From contig JAUHYK010000012.1 of assembly GCA_030426465.1 (NCBI GenBank), positions 1 through 64,000 of the forward strand: DNA of 64,000 nucleotides, read 5' to 3'. Made by a program: the position numbers and the translations under genes. Position 1 is the stretch's first letter; each line of letters opens with the position of its first letter. Source of the stretch: Alphaproteobacteria bacterium (GTDB taxonomy: Bacteria > Pseudomonadota > Alphaproteobacteria > Caulobacterales > Parvularculaceae). The notes below the pieces were generated by a model. It was not told where the DNA came from. It did not search any database and saw nothing but the letters and a program-made list of their open reading frames with translations. Below, piece by piece: positions 52,904 through 62,115 of this stretch.

Positions 52904-52906
52904 CCC

Positions 52907-53212
52907 ATGATCAAACTTATAGCGCTTTACAAAAAACCCGATGATGAGGCGGCATTTCTCAAACACTATCATGACGTCCATATTCCGCTTGTAGAGAAAG
53001 TCCCGGGTCTTGCGCGGACAGTGGTCAATCGCGTCACCGCCTCGCCAATGGGCGGCGAGCCCGAATATTTTCTCATCGCCGAAATGCACTACCCGGACAA
53101 AGCGACTTTCGACGCCGCCATGGCCTCTGCGGAGAACCGGGCCTGTGGAAAGGATCTGATGTCTTTTGCCAAAGGACGCGTCACCCTTCTCATCGCCGAC
53201 GAACAGGCATAA
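52907..53212 (+). CDS. EthD-like small protein
   Basis: A 101-residue ferredoxin-like (dimeric alpha-beta barrel) protein of the EthD type, starting MIKLIALYKKPDDEAAFLKH with HYHDVHIPLVEKVPGL and PEYFLIAEMHYPDKATFDAA. EthD-like genes often sit next to oxygenase clusters; their role is unclear. It starts three bases after the paaK stop, so it belongs to the paaGZK operon. Confidence 0.87.
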   Translation: MIKLIALYKKPDDEAAFLKHYHDVHIPLVEKVPGLARTVVNRVTASPMGGEPEYFLIAEMHYPDKATFDAAMASAENRACGKDLMSFAKGRVTLLIADEQA

Positions 53213-53257
53213 GAAATCGTCTCATCAAACCCTTGAGAGACTGGCGAACACTCGGAC

Positions 53258-53845
53258 ATGGCGCGCACACAGGCAGCAGATTACGATCAAAAGCGCGAAA
53301 CTATCACGGCAAAAGCGGCCGAGCTTTTCGCAACGAAAGGCTTCGCCGCCGCATCCGTGTCGGACCTTGCACGAAAGTGCAAAATCTCCAAGTCGCTCCT
53401 TTATCATTACTACCCTTCGAAAGAGGCGGTTTTGTTCGCCGCCATGTCAGACCATATGGACACGCTCGTTCATCTTGTCTGCGACAGGGAAAGAACAAAA
53501 TCCGATCCCGAGAAAGAGTTTCACGCGCTTACACGCGATTTGCTGCAATGCTATACGGGCGCGGCCCATCATCAGAAAATTCTGCTTTACGAACTCTCTT
53601 CTCTGCCGGCGGCGCAACGAAAAGAGATCATCGAGAAACAACGCAAAGTTATCGGCGAGGTCGAAGCCTTGCTGACCGATATGATCCCGAAAACCAAAAC
53701 AGATCGGACTAAACTCAGGGCGAAAGTCATGCTCTATTTCGGGATGATGAACTGGACTCACACATGGTTCAAAGCTGCCGGCCAAATTTCGCGCAATGAG
53801 CTAGCCGACGAAATCGCCAGCACGACGCTGCGCTCCCTAAAATAG
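53258..53845 (+). CDS. paaR: TetR family regulator, PaaR-type
   Basis: A 195-residue TetR protein: KAAELFATKGFAAASVSDLA and KISKSLLYHYYPSKEAVL form the helix-turn-helix. The C-terminal half (LLYELSSLPAAQRKEII, YFGMMNWTHTWFK) resembles PaaR regulators of the phenylacetate cluster, which are released by phenylacetyl-CoA. It follows the EthD-like gene by 46 bases and is probably co-transcribed with paaGZK. The TetR-type dyads at 46887 and 48643 are its likely operators. Confidence 0.85.
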   Translation: MARTQAADYDQKRETITAKAAELFATKGFAAASVSDLARKCKISKSLLYHYYPSKEAVLFAAMSDHMDTLVHLVCDRERTKSDPEKEFHALTRDLLQCYTGAAHHQKILLYELSSLPAAQRKEIIEKQRKVIGEVEALLTDMIPKTKTDRTKLRAKVMLYFGMMNWTHTWFKAAGQISRNELADEIASTTLRSLK

Positions 53846-53985
53846 TCGCTACACGTCCAAAATCCTGACTTCGAACGGACAGGCCAAGCCCATGCCGTGC
53901 GTTCGTCTGTCCGGCGGCGCCGGGCAACGGCGCTTTATTGCTCGGCATCCGCCCGCGAGAGCGCGCTCATATAGATATTGCCGAC

Positions 53986-54002
53986 AATTTATATTATAAA
54001 TT
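53986..54002. promoter_or_regulatory. 17-bp AT-rich palindrome before the MFS gene
   Basis: AATTTATA-T-TATAAATT, 24 bases before the start at 54026. It may be an operator or simply promoter DNA. Confidence 0.35.
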
Positions 54003-54025
54003 CCCTGTAATTTGATGAGGTTTCG

Positions 54026-55282
54026 ATGGAATACGAACAGCGCTCCAGCCGCCTCGGCTATAGAGAATTCCGGCGCCACTGGCGCAGCCTGGCGGCCGTC
54101 ACGATCGCCGCAAGCTTTGGATTTCCGACGCTGGCTTTTTTCAGCATCGGCATTTTCGCACCGATCATGGCGGAAACATTCGACTGGTCTTTCAGCGCCA
54201 TGATGGGCGGCATCACCCTCGCCTCTGTGGTCATTCTGCTTTGCGGCCCCGCGGTCGGGCGCATGATAGACCGGCGCGGACCACGCCGGATTGCCGTCTT
54301 GTCACTCGCAGCCTCAGGACTGAGTTACATGACCCTGGCGCTCTCCAGCGGCTCCCTTGCGCAATATTATGTGAGTTGGGCGCTGCTCTCGCTTACCGGC
54401 ATCGGCGCAACCGCCATTTCTTTCACCCATATCATCAACACCTATTTTCAAGAGCGGCGCGGCCTGGCGCTGGGCATTGCGCTTTCCAGTTCAGGCTTAA
54501 GCGCGATGATCGTCAAACCCTTGGCGGGCGTCGCCATCGCGCTTTTTGGCTGGCGTGAAGCGATTTTGCTTATCGGATTTCTGCCGCTTCTTATTGGCGT
54601 TCCTGCGCTTCTTTGGGGCGTTCCCAAAGATAGCGCCAGTTTGGGCGGACAAGCATCAAAGCTGGAGCGCCAATCTATGGAAGGCGTGAGCCTTCGTCAG
54701 GCGTTCAGCCAGCGTCCATTCTGGATCTTGCTGGCTGCGTTTGCAGCGATTGCTTTCGCAAACGGCGCCCCGATCCCCAATCTTGAAAATATTCTAAAGA
54801 CCCATAACTTCGCCGCCGCCGATATTATCGGACTGACCTCGCTCATTGGCGCCTCGCTGATCGTCGGCCGGGTTTTGGGCGGCTGGCTCATCGATCATTT
54901 CTGGGCGCCGCTGATCGGGCTTGTTCTGCTTATTTGCGCGGCCTGCGGCTGTTGGCTTTTATCGCAACAAGGCCTCAGTAACTTCGAGGCGATGATGGCC
55001 GTCATTCTTCTCAGCCTGGCCGCCGGCGTTGAATACGACCTTCTCTCCTTTCTTGTGGCCCGATATCTCGGACGGCGAAACTATGGCGCCATCTACAGCA
55101 TGCTGTTTGGCGTCTTCGCCATCAGCACAGGATTTGGACCGGTCGTTCTCGGCGGTTTCTATGATCGCCAGGGAAGCTACGCCGTCGGCCTTTTCATTTG
55201 TGCGGTCTTGTTGGTTGCCGCGGGATTTACGCTGTTGACCCTTGGGCGATATCCAAAACTTCCGCAAGCAAGCGATGAATAA
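54026..55282 (+). CDS. MFS transporter, monocarboxylate-porter-like
   Basis: A 418-residue permease with twelve predicted membrane segments. Its opening (AAVTIAASFGFPTLAFFSIG), GRMIDRRGPRR loop and SFTHIINTYFQERRGLALGI stretch are typical of MCT-type carriers of small organic acids. It follows paaR by 180 bases with its own AT-rich promoter. It may import an aryl-carboxylate such as phenylacetate; that is inference. A shared terminator follows at 55291. Confidence 0.87.
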   Translation: MEYEQRSSRLGYREFRRHWRSLAAVTIAASFGFPTLAFFSIGIFAPIMAETFDWSFSAMMGGITLASVVILLCGPAVGRMIDRRGPRRIAVLSLAASGLSYMTLALSSGSLAQYYVSWALLSLTGIGATAISFTHIINTYFQERRGLALGIALSSSGLSAMIVKPLAGVAIALFGWREAILLIGFLPLLIGVPALLWGVPKDSASLGGQASKLERQSMEGVSLRQAFSQRPFWILLAAFAAIAFANGAPIPNLENILKTHNFAAADIIGLTSLIGASLIVGRVLGGWLIDHFWAPLIGLVLLICAACGCWLLSQQGLSNFEAMMAVILLSLAAGVEYDLLSFLVARYLGRRNYGAIYSMLFGVFAISTGFGPVVLGGFYDRQGSYAVGLFICAVLLVAAGFTLLTLGRYPKLPQASDE

Positions 55283-55290
55283 GAAAAGAC

Positions 55291-55313
55291 GCCTGCGGAT
55301 TATCTCCGCAGGC
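55291..55313. terminator. Terminator between the convergent MFS and TonB receptor genes
   Basis: GCCTGCGGA, loop TTATC, TCCGCAGGC; 9-bp perfect stem. The T-rich tail (GTCTTTTC) is on the minus-strand side, so it chiefly ends the receptor transcript. Confidence 0.75.
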
Positions 55314-55367
55314 GCCGTCCTCTCGGGAAGTCTGTCAGACTATCTAACGGTCCGTAGACCCGTGCGT

Positions 55368-57428
55368 CTAATTCCGGAACATCAACCGCACGCCATAGGT
55401 TCTCGGCCGGGTCGGGAACGCGACGTCGTAAGGCAGACCCGTTGCCTGACCCGGGAAGAACGTATCATAGGCTTCAGTGTCGTAGATATTCTTCGCCCAG
55501 AAAGACAACGACCATGTGTCGGTTTCAACGCCAACGTTCAGATTGCCGAATGATTTTGGATCCTGCACATCCAGATTGTCGTGGAACCAGTAGCGATCGC
55601 TCATATATTGAATGTCGCCCCGCAGGAAGAAATCCAGATCTGATGAAATATCCTGCGTATAATCGAAGCCGGCCGTCACAGACCAATCCGCGGATCTCGG
55701 CGTATTATTGCCGATAAATTGCGGGAACAGCGGGAACTCTTCGATCTCTGTTTTGGCAAGCCCGACATTGGTGAACACGGTCAGGGGATCTGCGAGCTGC
55801 GCCGATAGCTCAAGCTCGGCGCCAATAATGCTGACCTTGTCTATGTTGCTGGTCACGTTGGCGCGCGCTACGAAGTCGATATATGAGAACTGGTAGTCTT
55901 TTACGTCATTATAAAAGACAGCGCCGTTCAGCGTGACGCGACGATCCCACCACTGCGTCTTGAACCCCAGTTCGTAATTTGTGAGCGATTCGGACTGGGC
56001 AATCGGGAAATCCGTACCGTTGAAAGCGCCCGAACGGAAGCCTACCGAATATGTCGCATAAATCTGGCGGTCGTCATCGAAGCGATACATAAGACTGGCG
56101 CGAGGCTGGAATTTGTCGAATGTTTCTTCAAGATAGGTCCCCGTCGCAAAGTCCAGCCCCTTACGTTCATCCTGATCGTAGCGCGCGCCTAATGTGAAGG
56201 TAAGGTCTTCAGTGATGTCGTAGTCAATCTGACCGGACACGCCGAAATTCGTGCGGCGGCTTTTTTCCGGACGCCGCGAGAAGATCATCGTGAAGGGGTC
56301 GTTTTCAGGATCGCCCGCATCGGTGAAAACCTGGGTCGCAAGATTGAATTTCGAATGGAGAATGTCTGCAGCCACAAGCCAGCGGAAAGGACCGTCGCCC
56401 GGGCTTATGAACCGAAACTCCTGCGACGCAATTTCCTTGGAAAAAGGCTGATTGTTGCCGATGCCCATCGCCGAGGTGAAATCGAGATCGGTGATCTGGC
56501 GCTGATCGAGACGGGTATAGCCTGAAATCGACCTGAACGTCGCGAACGGGAATTCATGTTCGAGCTGAACAGTCACATTTTTTGAATCGCCGCTGCCGCG
56601 ATTGGGAAAATTCGATTGCGGCGCGACGAAGTCATTGGCGTCGCCCGAAAACACAGGTGCGAAAATGACGCCGGCTGCGTCAAAGTCAGAGTAGCTGCCA
56701 ATCAGGCGCAAAGTGGTCTGATCGGAGATTAGAAAATCAAGATTGCCCCTTAGCGTCAGGTCATGATTGACCTTGTCGGCGCCAACGCCGGTAAAGCTGT
56801 TTTCAATGACGCCATCGGTCGAGAAAAAGTTTCCGGCGAGACGAAACCTTACCTTGCCGGGCGCAAGCGGACCGGAAACACTGGCGGTTGCATCGAAACT
56901 GTCGCCATTCCCGTATGAGATATCGGCAAAAGCGCTGAACTCATCAGTGGCCGCTTTCGTCGTAACGATAATGGCGCCGGCCTCTGCGTTTCGTCCGTAG
57001 ATCGACCCCTGCGGCCCGCGGAGAACTTCGATCTGTTCAATATCGAACAGGCGCTGGTTCAACTGCCTGGAATCGTCCTGCGGCACGCCATCGACGACAA
57101 CCGCAACGGGCACATCCGCACGGCTCGCCTGCGCAATGCCGCGAAGTACGATAACGGAGTTGGAATAAGTGTCCGTCCGCTGGACCGTAAAGTTGGGCAC
57201 GACACGCTGTAATTCCGACGATTGCCGAATGAAGCTATTTTCCAGCGTTTTTGCGCCGACAGCGTCCACCTGGATTGGCACGTCTTGCAGGCGCTGTTCG
57301 CGTTTCTGCGCCGTTACATAGATCTCATCTCTCGGAGCTTCTGTCTGCGCCGACGCAGCCCCGATCGCATATGGCGAAGCTCCCAGCAGGAATGCCGCAC
57401 CCCAAATTTTTTTCTGGCCGTTTTTCAT
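55368..57428 (-). CDS. TonB-dependent outer-membrane receptor
   Basis: A 686-residue receptor. The signal peptide MKNGQKKIWGAAFLLGASP ends at ASAQ; DEIYVTAQKREQRLQDVPIQ and the plug motif IEVLRGPQGSIYGRNAEAGA follow, and the barrel ends with YGVRLMFRN, whose last residue is Asn instead of the usual aromatic. ATG 57428 has GGAGAGG upstream; the frame is open from 57491. It is similar in plug to the receptor at 33034. It stands next to an NTF2-like gene with a 59-base gap, on the same strand. Confidence 0.92.
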   Translation of the reverse strand: MKNGQKKIWGAAFLLGASPYAIGAASAQTEAPRDEIYVTAQKREQRLQDVPIQVDAVGAKTLENSFIRQSSELQRVVPNFTVQRTDTYSNSVIVLRGIAQASRADVPVAVVVDGVPQDDSRQLNQRLFDIEQIEVLRGPQGSIYGRNAEAGAIIVTTKAATDEFSAFADISYGNGDSFDATASVSGPLAPGKVRFRLAGNFFSTDGVIENSFTGVGADKVNHDLTLRGNLDFLISDQTTLRLIGSYSDFDAAGVIFAPVFSGDANDFVAPQSNFPNRGSGDSKNVTVQLEHEFPFATFRSISGYTRLDQRQITDLDFTSAMGIGNNQPFSKEIASQEFRFISPGDGPFRWLVAADILHSKFNLATQVFTDAGDPENDPFTMIFSRRPEKSRRTNFGVSGQIDYDITEDLTFTLGARYDQDERKGLDFATGTYLEETFDKFQPRASLMYRFDDDRQIYATYSVGFRSGAFNGTDFPIAQSESLTNYELGFKTQWWDRRVTLNGAVFYNDVKDYQFSYIDFVARANVTSNIDKVSIIGAELELSAQLADPLTVFTNVGLAKTEIEEFPLFPQFIGNNTPRSADWSVTAGFDYTQDISSDLDFFLRGDIQYMSDRYWFHDNLDVQDPKSFGNLNVGVETDTWSLSFWAKNIYDTEAYDTFFPGQATGLPYDVAFPTRPRTYGVRLMFRN

Positions 57429-57487
57429 GTCGCCTCTCCGCCTGCTAATGTAAACGCAAACTGCAACTCCGCAGCACGCGTCGCCCC

Positions 57488-57931
57488 TCAAGTTTCCCAG
57501 TTATCAACAATTCCGACCATGTGATGGTCGAACACCTGCCAGCGCTCGCCATTATGACGCCAGCCATTTATATAGGCGACGACTTTTCCTTTAGTCAGAC
57601 TACTGATTTCATCGCCGGTCGGCATGCCTTCCGCAACTGTCGAGCCGGGTTTGAATTCTTCGTTGTTGTACTTGACAAGCCCGAGCGTCACGACTGTGTC
57701 GCCGAGTTTGTGCGCAACGACATGGACCCAATTGGTGTCCATTTTCTCGATATCCTTATCGAGATCGATCATCTTTTGCTTGTCGACATTCAGCGTGGGC
57801 CAGGGCTGCGCCGTGCCGAGAAAGTCATCGGCAAAGAACCCTTCCAGCCAATCATGGTCTTTGTTGGCGATCGCGGCGCCCCACTGTTCGTACAGTTCCC
57901 AAAACTGGCGGGACAACGCTTCATCACCCAT
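57488..57931 (-). CDS. SnoaL/NTF2-like protein
   Basis: A 147-residue NTF2-fold protein: SRQFWELYEQWGAAIANKDH at the N-terminus, FFADDFLGTAQPWPTLNVDK, and a C-terminal VAYINGWRHNGERWQVFDHH. It is a DUF4440/SnoaL-like member and differs from the coiled-coil pair at 18-19 kb. It precedes the TonB receptor on the same strand. The function is unknown. Confidence 0.8.
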   Translation of the reverse strand: MGDEALSRQFWELYEQWGAAIANKDHDWLEGFFADDFLGTAQPWPTLNVDKQKMIDLDKDIEKMDTNWVHVVAHKLGDTVVTLGLVKYNNEEFKPGSTVAEGMPTGDEISSLTKGKVVAYINGWRHNGERWQVFDHHMVGIVDNWET

Positions 57932-58151
57932 TTAACCGGCCCTCGTCACAAGCTGAAATTCTGTGCGGCCTCCACGCAGAAGCCCCTCACAATACGATCC
58001 CATAATGATGATAATTTGTCAATAATTTCTCATCGTTTGATTGGCAATTCGCTTTCTTGTTGAAATTGTTGAAAAAACGTAACGCCCAATTAGGGGCGAA
58101 ACCTCCCGCAAACAGCCCGGGAAGCGTTATTTTCATCATTGAGGGAGGCAG

Positions 58152-59837
58152 TTAGACGTCGAGGGTCAGCGCCCCGGTTTTCGGCCGACTGATGCATAAC
58201 AGGGCGGTTCCATCGCCAAGATCGGCTGTAGTCCGCCCTTCCAGCACGCCCGCCTTGCAAGTAAGGCACGCGCCCGCCCGGCAATCGCTGGCGAGCTCAA
58301 CGCCAGCCGCTTCGGCGAGCTCCAGCAGCGACAGATTATCGGATGCGCGCCAGCAGGCTTCTTTTTCCGACTTGCGGAAAAACACGCGGGCGCTCTCTAT
58401 TTCCGTTTCACCGGTGACAGGCGCGGAGAATTCTTCCGTGTGAATGTGGCTGGGATTGCCCCCGCCCTGGACAAGCGCTTCTTTCATGTCATGACAAAAA
58501 CTGTCGGGGCCGCAAATATAAAAGTCTGCCTCGAACCAGGGAAGATCGATTCTTTTTCCGCCCAGCGTCACATGCAGGTCACCGAGCGATTGTTTGACTA
58601 GATCAGGGGTCACGCGCCCTTGCCCGCAGTCATCTTCCTTTGAACGGCTGAAGACATAAGTCGTCTGAAATGAAGCATGTTTTCGCTCCAAATCGTCGAT
58701 GACATCGCGAAACGCCATATCTTGAGGCGTTTTGGCGCCGTAGATCAGCCGCACATAACCCGGTTCTTTTTTCTGAAGGTGCGCTTCCAACATCGCCATT
58801 AGCGGCGTAACGCCAATGCCGGCCGCGATCAGAACGACGGGATGAAAGCTTCCCATATCGAGTGTAAACGCGCCCGATGGCGCACGCAGCTCCACCACGT
58901 CGCCGGCCTTCAGTTCATGCAACCGCCGCGAGCCTTCCCCTTCCTGACGCAGAACCGTGATTCTGTATTGATCGGGCTCATAAGCGAAGGCCGATAAGCT
59001 CCATGTGCGAACGATTTTCTCGCCTGTGTCACGGGTCAAACGCACATTCACATGCTGCCCCGCCCGCATCTGGCACAAGGCGCCGCCATCCTCGGGCTTG
59101 AGCGTGAATGACTTTATATTCTCCGCCTCCTCAGCAATCGATGAGACGACAAAAGGCCGCCAGCCGCGCCACCGGTTCTCGGCGGCGTCGAGCGCCCTTT
59201 CGGCGATTTCCTTTTTTGCCCCCAGGAGCAGCCTGTTCGCCGGACTCAGCTTTTCAAAATTGAGAAGTTTCAGAAGCGGCGCTAAAGGCGGCGCCTTGTG
59301 ACCACCGATAAAATCGCAGACATCGGCGACGCTTGGCATGTCAGGATCATGGGAGATGCGGCTTAAGGTGTCGCCCGGGCGCACAACGCCAGGCGTCAGA
59401 ACGTCCAGATAAACGCCGCTGCGCCGCGACTGAGCGAAGACCTTCTGAAAGCTTCGCGGCTGGTTGAGACGCCAGGCCAGCTTTACGCATGGGGTTCGCG
59501 CGCCGCTGACAACGAGCTTCACCTCACCGCCGAGCGTAAAAACATCGCCGACACGCACTTGCGTCTCGTCAAGATCGTCGAGGGTTAAATTCTCACCAAA
59601 AAAACCGTCCGGCCACTTTTCGGGATCGACGCCTAAATACTCGCCCCAATAATCATAAGCAGATCGCGCAAAAGCGTAGAGCTTGTCGGGATGGACCGCA
59701 CGCTGATCGTTTTCGGCGCCGGTTTGCGTGATCACCCAGGGCTCCTTGACAGGCGCCTTCAGATGGGCGGTCTTAACAATCTCCGTTCCAATCTGGACGG
59801 TCTGGACGCGACCGACGGAAAAGTTCAGCAGGCGCAT
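58152..59837 (-). CDS. MOSC domain-FAD reductase-[2Fe-2S] ferredoxin fusion
   Basis: A 561-residue fusion. Residues 1-220 form a MOSC domain with DGFFGENLTLDDLDETQVRV and GARTPCVKLAWRLN (conserved Cys near 117). Residues 225-460 form a FAD/NAD(P) reductase with RTWSLSAFAYEPD and IAAGIGVTPLMAMLEAHL. The end is a ferredoxin with Cys519, Cys524, Cys527 and Cys548 (CRAGACLTC). The reductase part is VanB-like, the electron donor of Rieske demethylases. MOSC domains bind sulfur or molybdenum cofactor. It could serve the Rieske oxygenases at 9039 and 19623, which lack adjacent reductases, or a molybdenum enzyme. Confidence 0.87.
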   Translation of the reverse strand: MRLLNFSVGRVQTVQIGTEIVKTAHLKAPVKEPWVITQTGAENDQRAVHPDKLYAFARSAYDYWGEYLGVDPEKWPDGFFGENLTLDDLDETQVRVGDVFTLGGEVKLVVSGARTPCVKLAWRLNQPRSFQKVFAQSRRSGVYLDVLTPGVVRPGDTLSRISHDPDMPSVADVCDFIGGHKAPPLAPLLKLLNFEKLSPANRLLLGAKKEIAERALDAAENRWRGWRPFVVSSIAEEAENIKSFTLKPEDGGALCQMRAGQHVNVRLTRDTGEKIVRTWSLSAFAYEPDQYRITVLRQEGEGSRRLHELKAGDVVELRAPSGAFTLDMGSFHPVVLIAAGIGVTPLMAMLEAHLQKKEPGYVRLIYGAKTPQDMAFRDVIDDLERKHASFQTTYVFSRSKEDDCGQGRVTPDLVKQSLGDLHVTLGGKRIDLPWFEADFYICGPDSFCHDMKEALVQGGGNPSHIHTEEFSAPVTGETEIESARVFFRKSEKEACWRASDNLSLLELAEAAGVELASDCRAGACLTCKAGVLEGRTTADLGDGTALLCISRPKTGALTLDV

Positions 59838-60003
59838 AATCTCTGTTTCACTCTAAGCGGAAAACGCCGGAAAAGCTTTCAACACTATCCAGCCAGCCCC
59901 CTCTGCACAGCCCGCCAACCGCATTTTCATTTGACACCAAAACATCAATATGTCAACGTTTTAACAGCATTTTACATGCATCAGTCACCGCAAAGGACGC
60001 CCC

Positions 60004-60471
60004 ATGACAGCGAAAGCCTCCGACATGCCCGCCAGCGATAAAAGGGGCGGGATCGTCCCTGTAGGGGTCTGGGTGCTCGATCAGGAGCGCTCCCAAAAGC
60101 TTGCTCCCTGCTCCCACACCCTGTGGGTGATCAAGGATGACGGCAAGGAACTCACCTGGGTTTCCATCGAAACGGGCGAGGACGACATCCACAAGATCAC
60201 CTCATGGACGGGCCAGTATGGCGGCGGGCCTTCGACTGTCACGGGAAGCGGTTTTGTCGCCAGCCTGCGCGCACACGGCCCCGACGAGATGGAAACCTAT
60301 GGCGAAATACCGGAGATGGGGCCCTTTTCGGAAAGGTGCAAAGTCGATCCCTCAGGAAAATCCATGACATGCAACGGACAGGTGGAAACCAGGGACGGGG
60401 TCCTTACCTGGCTGGAGGTTTTTAACCTGCACTCTCCCTCGCCGCACCTGCCATTACTGGTGAAACCGTAA
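60004..60471 (+). CDS. Conserved-looking protein of unknown function
   Basis: A 155-residue protein I do not recognise. It has no signal peptide or membrane segment; its middle is rich in beta-type sequence (GIVPVGVWVLDQERS, SHTLWVIKDDGKELTWVSIE, GSGFVASLRAHGPDEMETYG) and the C-terminal part has GKSMTCNGQVETRDGVLTWL. This suggests a small beta-barrel, perhaps lipocalin- or DUF-type. It is divergent from the MOSC fusion gene; TTGACA/TGTCAA half-repeats lie at 59931-59956 in the shared upstream region. Confidence 0.6.
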   Translation: MTAKASDMPASDKRGGIVPVGVWVLDQERSQKLAPCSHTLWVIKDDGKELTWVSIETGEDDIHKITSWTGQYGGGPSTVTGSGFVASLRAHGPDEMETYGEIPEMGPFSERCKVDPSGKSMTCNGQVETRDGVLTWLEVFNLHSPSPHLPLLVKP

Positions 60472-60523
60472 ACACAGCCGCCGGACAAGGCGATAACGTT
60501 CCGCCTACAGACCTTACAGGCGC

Positions 60524-61369
60524 TTACTCGGCTGTGTTGAGCGCGCTGACCAATTGTTCGGATGTTGTCGTAAATCCGAAGCAGAACCGAACATTGTGAA
60601 GCGTCGCCTGCATGCAGAAATCCGGAGATGTCGTCGCGACGCAATCTTCCAGCATGATCGTGTCATATCCGTGGAAATTGGCGTCCATCAGCGTGCCGAG
60701 AACGCAATGATCAGCGTTCACACCCGCAAAGAAAAGCGTTGTCACATCGAGATTTTTCAAGATCGCATCAAGCGGCGTATCCCAAAAACCGCTGATCCGG
60801 TGCTTGCTGACGTGAATGTCGCCGGCTTCCTGGTGAAGACCGTCGATGATGGCGGCGCCCCAGCCGCCTTCTTCCAAAACGTGGTAGGCGCCATGGGCTG
60901 TCCTGATGTCGCCGGCGAGTCCCGGCGCTTTTCCGTTGGGATTGAATGGATGCAACGTTCCAGGCGAAAGGTTCATACGGTCCGGGCGCACGCCCCAGTT
61001 TACCCAAATGACCGGGGCCCCTTGAGCCCTGAGGGCCGCGGCGGTCTTGTTGATCGGCTCTTTCAGCGCCTGCGGCGCGGACACGTCGATGCCCATGGAC
61101 CCGATCCAGCCGTCAGGCGCGCAGAAATCATTCTGCATGTCGATGATGATGAGCGCCGCGCGGCTCGTATCGAAGACGATATTCTGGGACTGCGCTTCCA
61201 GCTCAGCCGTCTTTTGCGTTCGCGCTGCGCGCCGCATGTCCACAACATTTTCGGAAACTTTATAGCCGTTCCGCCCGGACGCGCCGAGCGCGACCCAGTC
61301 ATCGCTTTGAAAGCCAGCTTTGCCAGTCATCGGCCGCGTTCCTTCCATTCCCTGCGACCCCGTCACCAT
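60524..61369 (-). CDS. Isochorismatase-family cysteine hydrolase
   Basis: A 281-residue member of the isochorismatase/nicotinamidase superfamily. The catalytic triad is Asp77 (IIDMQNDF), Lys189 (SKHRISGF) and Cys222 (GVNADHCVLGT). About 65 extra N-terminal residues precede the domain. The start is taken as ATG 61369 with AGAGG seven bases upstream; ATG 61330 is an alternative. It probably cleaves a carbamoyl or amide group of a heterocyclic compound; the exact substrate is unknown. Confidence 0.87.
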   Translation of the reverse strand: MVTGSQGMEGTRPMTGKAGFQSDDWVALGASGRNGYKVSENVVDMRRAARTQKTAELEAQSQNIVFDTSRAALIIIDMQNDFCAPDGWIGSMGIDVSAPQALKEPINKTAAALRAQGAPVIWVNWGVRPDRMNLSPGTLHPFNPNGKAPGLAGDIRTAHGAYHVLEEGGWGAAIIDGLHQEAGDIHVSKHRISGFWDTPLDAILKNLDVTTLFFAGVNADHCVLGTLMDANFHGYDTIMLEDCVATTSPDFCMQATLHNVRFCFGFTTTSEQLVSALNTAE

Positions 61370-61529
61370 AAATGGGCCTCTTGAAACATTGTGGATATAT
61401 AATATATTTTGTCAATAACTTATCGTCATATCGTCTTTATATGACTCAATAGGAATGCTGCTGGCCGGATGTCCTGAAAACATGATACTGACCATAAAAT
61501 CAGCATTTTATTGCCAATAGAGACGGAAA

Positions 61530-62039
61530 ATGAGCGCAAAAAAAACCCCCGCACCCAAGTCAGATGACTTCGAATCCCTGTCAGAATTGGAGCTTTCCCT
61601 CACAATTCTGTGGAATTCCGTAAAACGATGGATGAACCAGCGCAGCAAGGAGGGTGAGCTTAACGGGCTCTCCGATCTCGATGTTTACCTGATGCACCTG
61701 CTTGTTTATCGCGACCGGCAGCTACGCGCGAACGACCTCGCCTTCGCCCTGTCGATCGACGACATGCACCTCGTCTCCTATTCGCTCAAAAAACTTGTCC
61801 GTATCGAAGCGATCTCCAGCACCAAGATCGGGAAGGAAGTTTTTTACAAGGCCGCAGAAAAGGCGAAACGGCACTACCGGGAATTTCTCGACGATCGCAA
61901 GCGCTTCCTCGAACCGGCGCTGAACCATTTGAGCTATGGCGACTACGATCTTGAATCGCTGACGCAATTGTTGCGAGCGCTTTCGGGCGTCTACGAGCAG
62001 GCCGCCCGCACAGCCGCTTCTTCGAAGAGTCCGGAATAA
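61530..62039 (+). CDS. MarR-like winged-helix regulator
   Basis: A 169-residue winged-helix protein: LSDLDVYLMHLLVYRDRQLR then NDLAFALSIDDMHLVSYSLK and a wing SSTKIGKEVFYKAAEKAKRH. It is a more divergent MarR than those at 3 and 8 kb. It is divergent from the isochorismatase gene and followed after 76 bases by the ornithine-cyclodeaminase-like gene, both plausible targets. It may bind the TTTGTCAATAA motif at 61408. Confidence 0.78.
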   Translation: MSAKKTPAPKSDDFESLSELELSLTILWNSVKRWMNQRSKEGELNGLSDLDVYLMHLLVYRDRQLRANDLAFALSIDDMHLVSYSLKKLVRIEAISSTKIGKEVFYKAAEKAKRHYREFLDDRKRFLEPALNHLSYGDYDLESLTQLLRALSGVYEQAARTAASSKSPE

Positions 62040-62115
62040 CGCGTGCAGCCAGTCTGTTTTGCTCCTGACGGCCCGCGCGCAAGCCTGATCACATCAGACC
62101 AAAAGCGAGTGAAAC

